Assembly: GCF_048269545.1 (NCBI RefSeq)
Contig: NZ_JBLXIJ010000002.1
Span: 470,493 to 534,492 of the forward strand
Length of the DNA: 64,000 nt
From: Halpernia sp048269545
GTDB taxonomy: Bacteria; Bacteroidota; Bacteroidia; Flavobacteriales; Weeksellaceae
Direction: 5' to 3'
The position numbers and the translations under genes are program-made. This document shows, in pieces, positions 61,952 to 64,000 of the stretch; within the stretch, counting starts at the first letter, position 1; every line of letters begins with the position of its first letter. The notes under the pieces were generated by a model. It saw only the letters and a list, made by a program, of their open reading frames with translations, had not been told where the DNA came from and searched no databases.

Positions 61952-63290
61952 AAGAGAAAACTATTTAATTTTTTAAGTTTTGGAATCTTTATATCAGTTC
62001 TACTTTCAGGCTGTAGGGCTGAAAATGAAACAGTAGGATTTGAAGGAAGCACAAAGCGGGATTATGTAAACAAATCACTGTGGAAAGAAGATGAAGTTTT
62101 CATAAAGAATGTGAAAAAGATTTATGAAAAAAATGCTAATGAAGTTCAAATGTATTCAAAATTTGGCTCTGTGGCTTGGGATTACGCCACTTCAATGAAT
62201 ACTTTTAATGAAACTTTTTTAATGGCACCCTGTTTTAAAGAATAATGAGGTAGTGGCATTTGTTACCACAAAGAGATTAGGAAACAAGGTGTTTTTCAAA
62301 TTCACAAAACAAGATACGGAAGTAAATAATTTTTTTAAAATTATAATTTTTAATGACCGTGAAAGTATTAGTGGTTCAGGTAATCGTAAAATGAATAAAA
62401 CTTCAAGCTATGATTTGGAATGTAAAACGGTGATTTTAGTGGTTGGTGTAATTGAGGGCGGTGGTGGTACGCAAAGTGAAATAACGACAACTAAAACAGT
62501 TTGTAAAAAAGTTATAAAAGAAATAGCTGAAGATAACACTTGTATAAATGTGTCACCAAATGGAGAATGTAATATAGGAGACGGCGGTGGAGGCGGTGGC
62601 GGATATCCCTACGAAGATACGGAAGAAGAAGATTCGTGTGCGAAAGTTAAAACTAATTTAAATAATACAAAATTTAAAGAAAAATTCAATAAATTAACTA
62701 AGGCGGAGGTTTTCAATTTAGATCACGAAACAGGGGCATTTGAAAGATACCCACCAAAAGAAAACACATCAATACAACCTTCGTTTGCGGATATAGAAAA
62801 TAAAATAGGAACCACGAATATGGATTTACCCGATGATAAAAGTGGAATCATAGGGTTACTACATTCACATAATAATGAAGATAAAAATGGAAATCATCCT
62901 GTGAAAATATTTTCACCCACCGATGTACGAACTTTTATTAACTATTTGATGCCTCAATCAAATAATTACACAGGAAGTTACACCAATGCTTATTCTGTAG
63001 TTACAACATCAGAAGGAAATTATATTTTAAAATACACAAAAGATACTTGGCCAGGTTCCATTAATTATGACACTAAAGATGCTTGGCAAAAATGGTATGA
63101 AAAAGAGTACACGAACCTTTTAAAGAATGATGCTATGACACAAGCAAATGTTGAAAAATTATTTACACAATTTTTGAAAGAAGTTGTAAAAATTGATGGC
63201 TTAGAATTGTATAAAGTCACCGAAAGCACATCTAAAAAATTAGAATATAACGGAAAAAATGAACCTGTAAAATCAACTCAATGTCCTTAA
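61952..63290 (+). pseudogene. Lipoprotein with Gly-rich linker and JAMM-like domain, broken (lost start, frameshift)
   Basis: Reading from 61952 gives KRKLFNFLSFGIFISVLLSGC, a lipoprotein signal with lipobox, but the first codon is AAG (61952-61954) where ATG is expected, and no start codon follows a TAA just upstream. At 62228-62230 an extra C in CCC shifts the frame: the first frame ends at TAA 62243-62245, the next reads on as APVLKNNEVVAFVTTKRL and is open to 63290. A frame from GTG at 62253 (345 codons) remains. It contains a Gly-rich linker near residues 112-121 and a domain with GLLHSHN...FSPTDVRTF. The H-x-H and S-x-x-D are as in JAMM metalloproteases but with a longer spacing (14 residues). 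Confidence 0.7.
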
Positions 63291-63301
63291 AATTAAAAAT
63301 T

Positions 63302-63859
63302 ATGAAGAAATTATTTATACTTGCAATATTTGGATTAATCATATCTTGCAAAGCACAAACTTATCCATTGCGGACTTTTACAGAAATTCCCGAAAATGCT
63401 TACCTTAAAGACACCAATAATGAGTTAAATTCATATACTGGGACTTGGAAGGCAACTTGGAACAATAAAACCATTTATATTACTTTAAAAAAAATGACAA
63501 ATACTTATGATACTGTTTTTAAATATTATAGAGATTTTTTAATTGGAAAGTTTAAGGTTGTTGACAATAATGGAAAAGTTCTATTTGATAACACAAATAT
63601 TGAAGATGGCAAAGCAAAAATTGAAGGAATTGGTTTTAGAAAAAAAGACGGTAAATATTCCTTAATCTATATTGATAGAGACTTATGCGGAATAACTGGA
63701 AATGTGACCATAAATTTCACCGATTCTACAAAAACCAAATTGCAATGGATTTATTCAAAGGATAATGACTGAACAGACTCAGATTGTTTCTATTGGGGAA
63801 AGCCTGCATCAGAAAGACCAGATCCTTTACCTTTTAATGCAATATTTACAAAACAATAA
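63302..63859 (+). pseudogene. DUF6705-like lipoprotein with a premature stop
   Basis: ATG at 63302 opens a lipoprotein signal (MKKLFILAIFGLIISC, lipobox ending in Cys) and then YPLRTFTEIPENAYLKDTNNELNSYTGTWKATW, the usual start of DUF6705 proteins. An ATG at 63281 in frame lies inside the previous gene and is rejected. The frame ends at TGA 63770-63772 (156 residues). Directly after it the same frame continues with TDSDCFYWGKPASERPDPLPFNAIFTKQ and a TAA at 63857-63859; the NGKP/PxPLP-like and TKQ ends are what these proteins normally have. So the TGA is probably a nonsense mutation. The truncated product may still be made. Confidence 0.7.
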
Positions 63860-64000
63860 AATACCACTATAGCCAACATATTCTATGACAAAAAGCAAGG
63901 AAAAATTGAAAAAATTACGCGGCAAATTTGTGCAGATTTACAAAGTTTGATTCTCGTTGGATTACCGCAAAAATTCGGTAGACAATTTTGCATTTTATGT
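63860..64000. other. Right end of the window, unresolved
   Basis: 141 bases after the DUF6705-like gene. One frame is open to the window edge (NIFYDKKQGKIEKITRQICAD and on) but begins with no start codon, and a second short frame from an ATG near 63903 ends in TGA after about 21 codons. Possibly a remnant of another gene; nothing can be called. Confidence 0.3.

Overview
The window is strongly AT-rich chromosomal DNA from a member of the Bacteroidota, class Flavobacteriia. The best fit is the Chryseobacterium/Weeksellaceae group. This rests on gliding and type IX secretion (T9SS) genes (gldJ, porU, porV, porX), secreted proteins with T9SS sorting tails, an lpxC-fabZ fusion, and many promoters with the Bacteroidota -7 box TAnnTTTG. 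Genus-level placement is inference. I saw no rRNA, tRNA, CRISPR array, transposase or prophage gene.

Layout. 0-6 kb: three leftward genes for secreted proteins (the first cut by the window edge), then a rightward 1077-residue outer-membrane barrel protein. 6-12 kb: a ChaN-like haem-binding protein, a four-helix-bundle gene between inverted arrays of an 8-bp repeat, dusB, an HXXEE membrane protein and a NatA/NatB-type ABC exporter pair. 12-19.5 kb: gldJ diverging from porU-porV. 19.5-31 kb: a FUSC transporter-like protein, a phosphopantetheinyl transferase, ahcY, a retropepsin-PDZ protein, an L,D-transpeptidase, an aminoacyl-histidine dipeptidase and a UvrD/PcrA helicase. 31-36 kb: three tandem paralogues for small secreted proteins, a small membrane protein and a TPR histidine kinase/response regulator pair. 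36-41 kb: a tetR-tolC-emrA-emrB drug efflux operon with a visible promoter and candidate operator. 41-50 kb: a PagL-like outer-membrane protein, the wreck of a secreted protease gene, the DNA polymerase III delta' subunit, an outer-membrane protein-lptC-anmK run, a NUDIX protein and murF. 50-58 kb: a leftward envelope cluster lpxD, lpxC-fabZ, lpxA, efp, a second lpxD-like gene, sucD and a small barrel protein. 58-62 kb: an HD phosphohydrolase, porX, a DUF488 protein and an exonuclease III. 62-64 kb: two adjacent lipoprotein genes, both broken.

How it fits together. Much of the window builds or uses the outer membrane. The Lpx enzymes make lipid A, LptC helps export lipopolysaccharide, and the PagL-like protein may trim it. 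GldJ, PorU, PorV and PorX belong to or regulate the T9SS, and the proteins at 0-2.5 kb are probable clients. MurF, AnmK and the L,D-transpeptidase act on peptidoglycan.

Most unusual points: (i) a four-helix-bundle gene inside inverted 8-bp repeat arrays, with a gene-less array of the same repeat 4 kb away; (ii) dusB, murF and the delta' gene each have a -7 box ending exactly 4 bases before the ATG, and lpxD 6 bases before, which predicts leaderless mRNAs; (iii) a tandem triplet of unknown secreted proteins; (iv) a decaying pair at the right end, a JAMM-like lipoprotein with a lost start and a frameshift next to a DUF6705-like lipoprotein with a premature stop. All of this was read by eye, with no database search.
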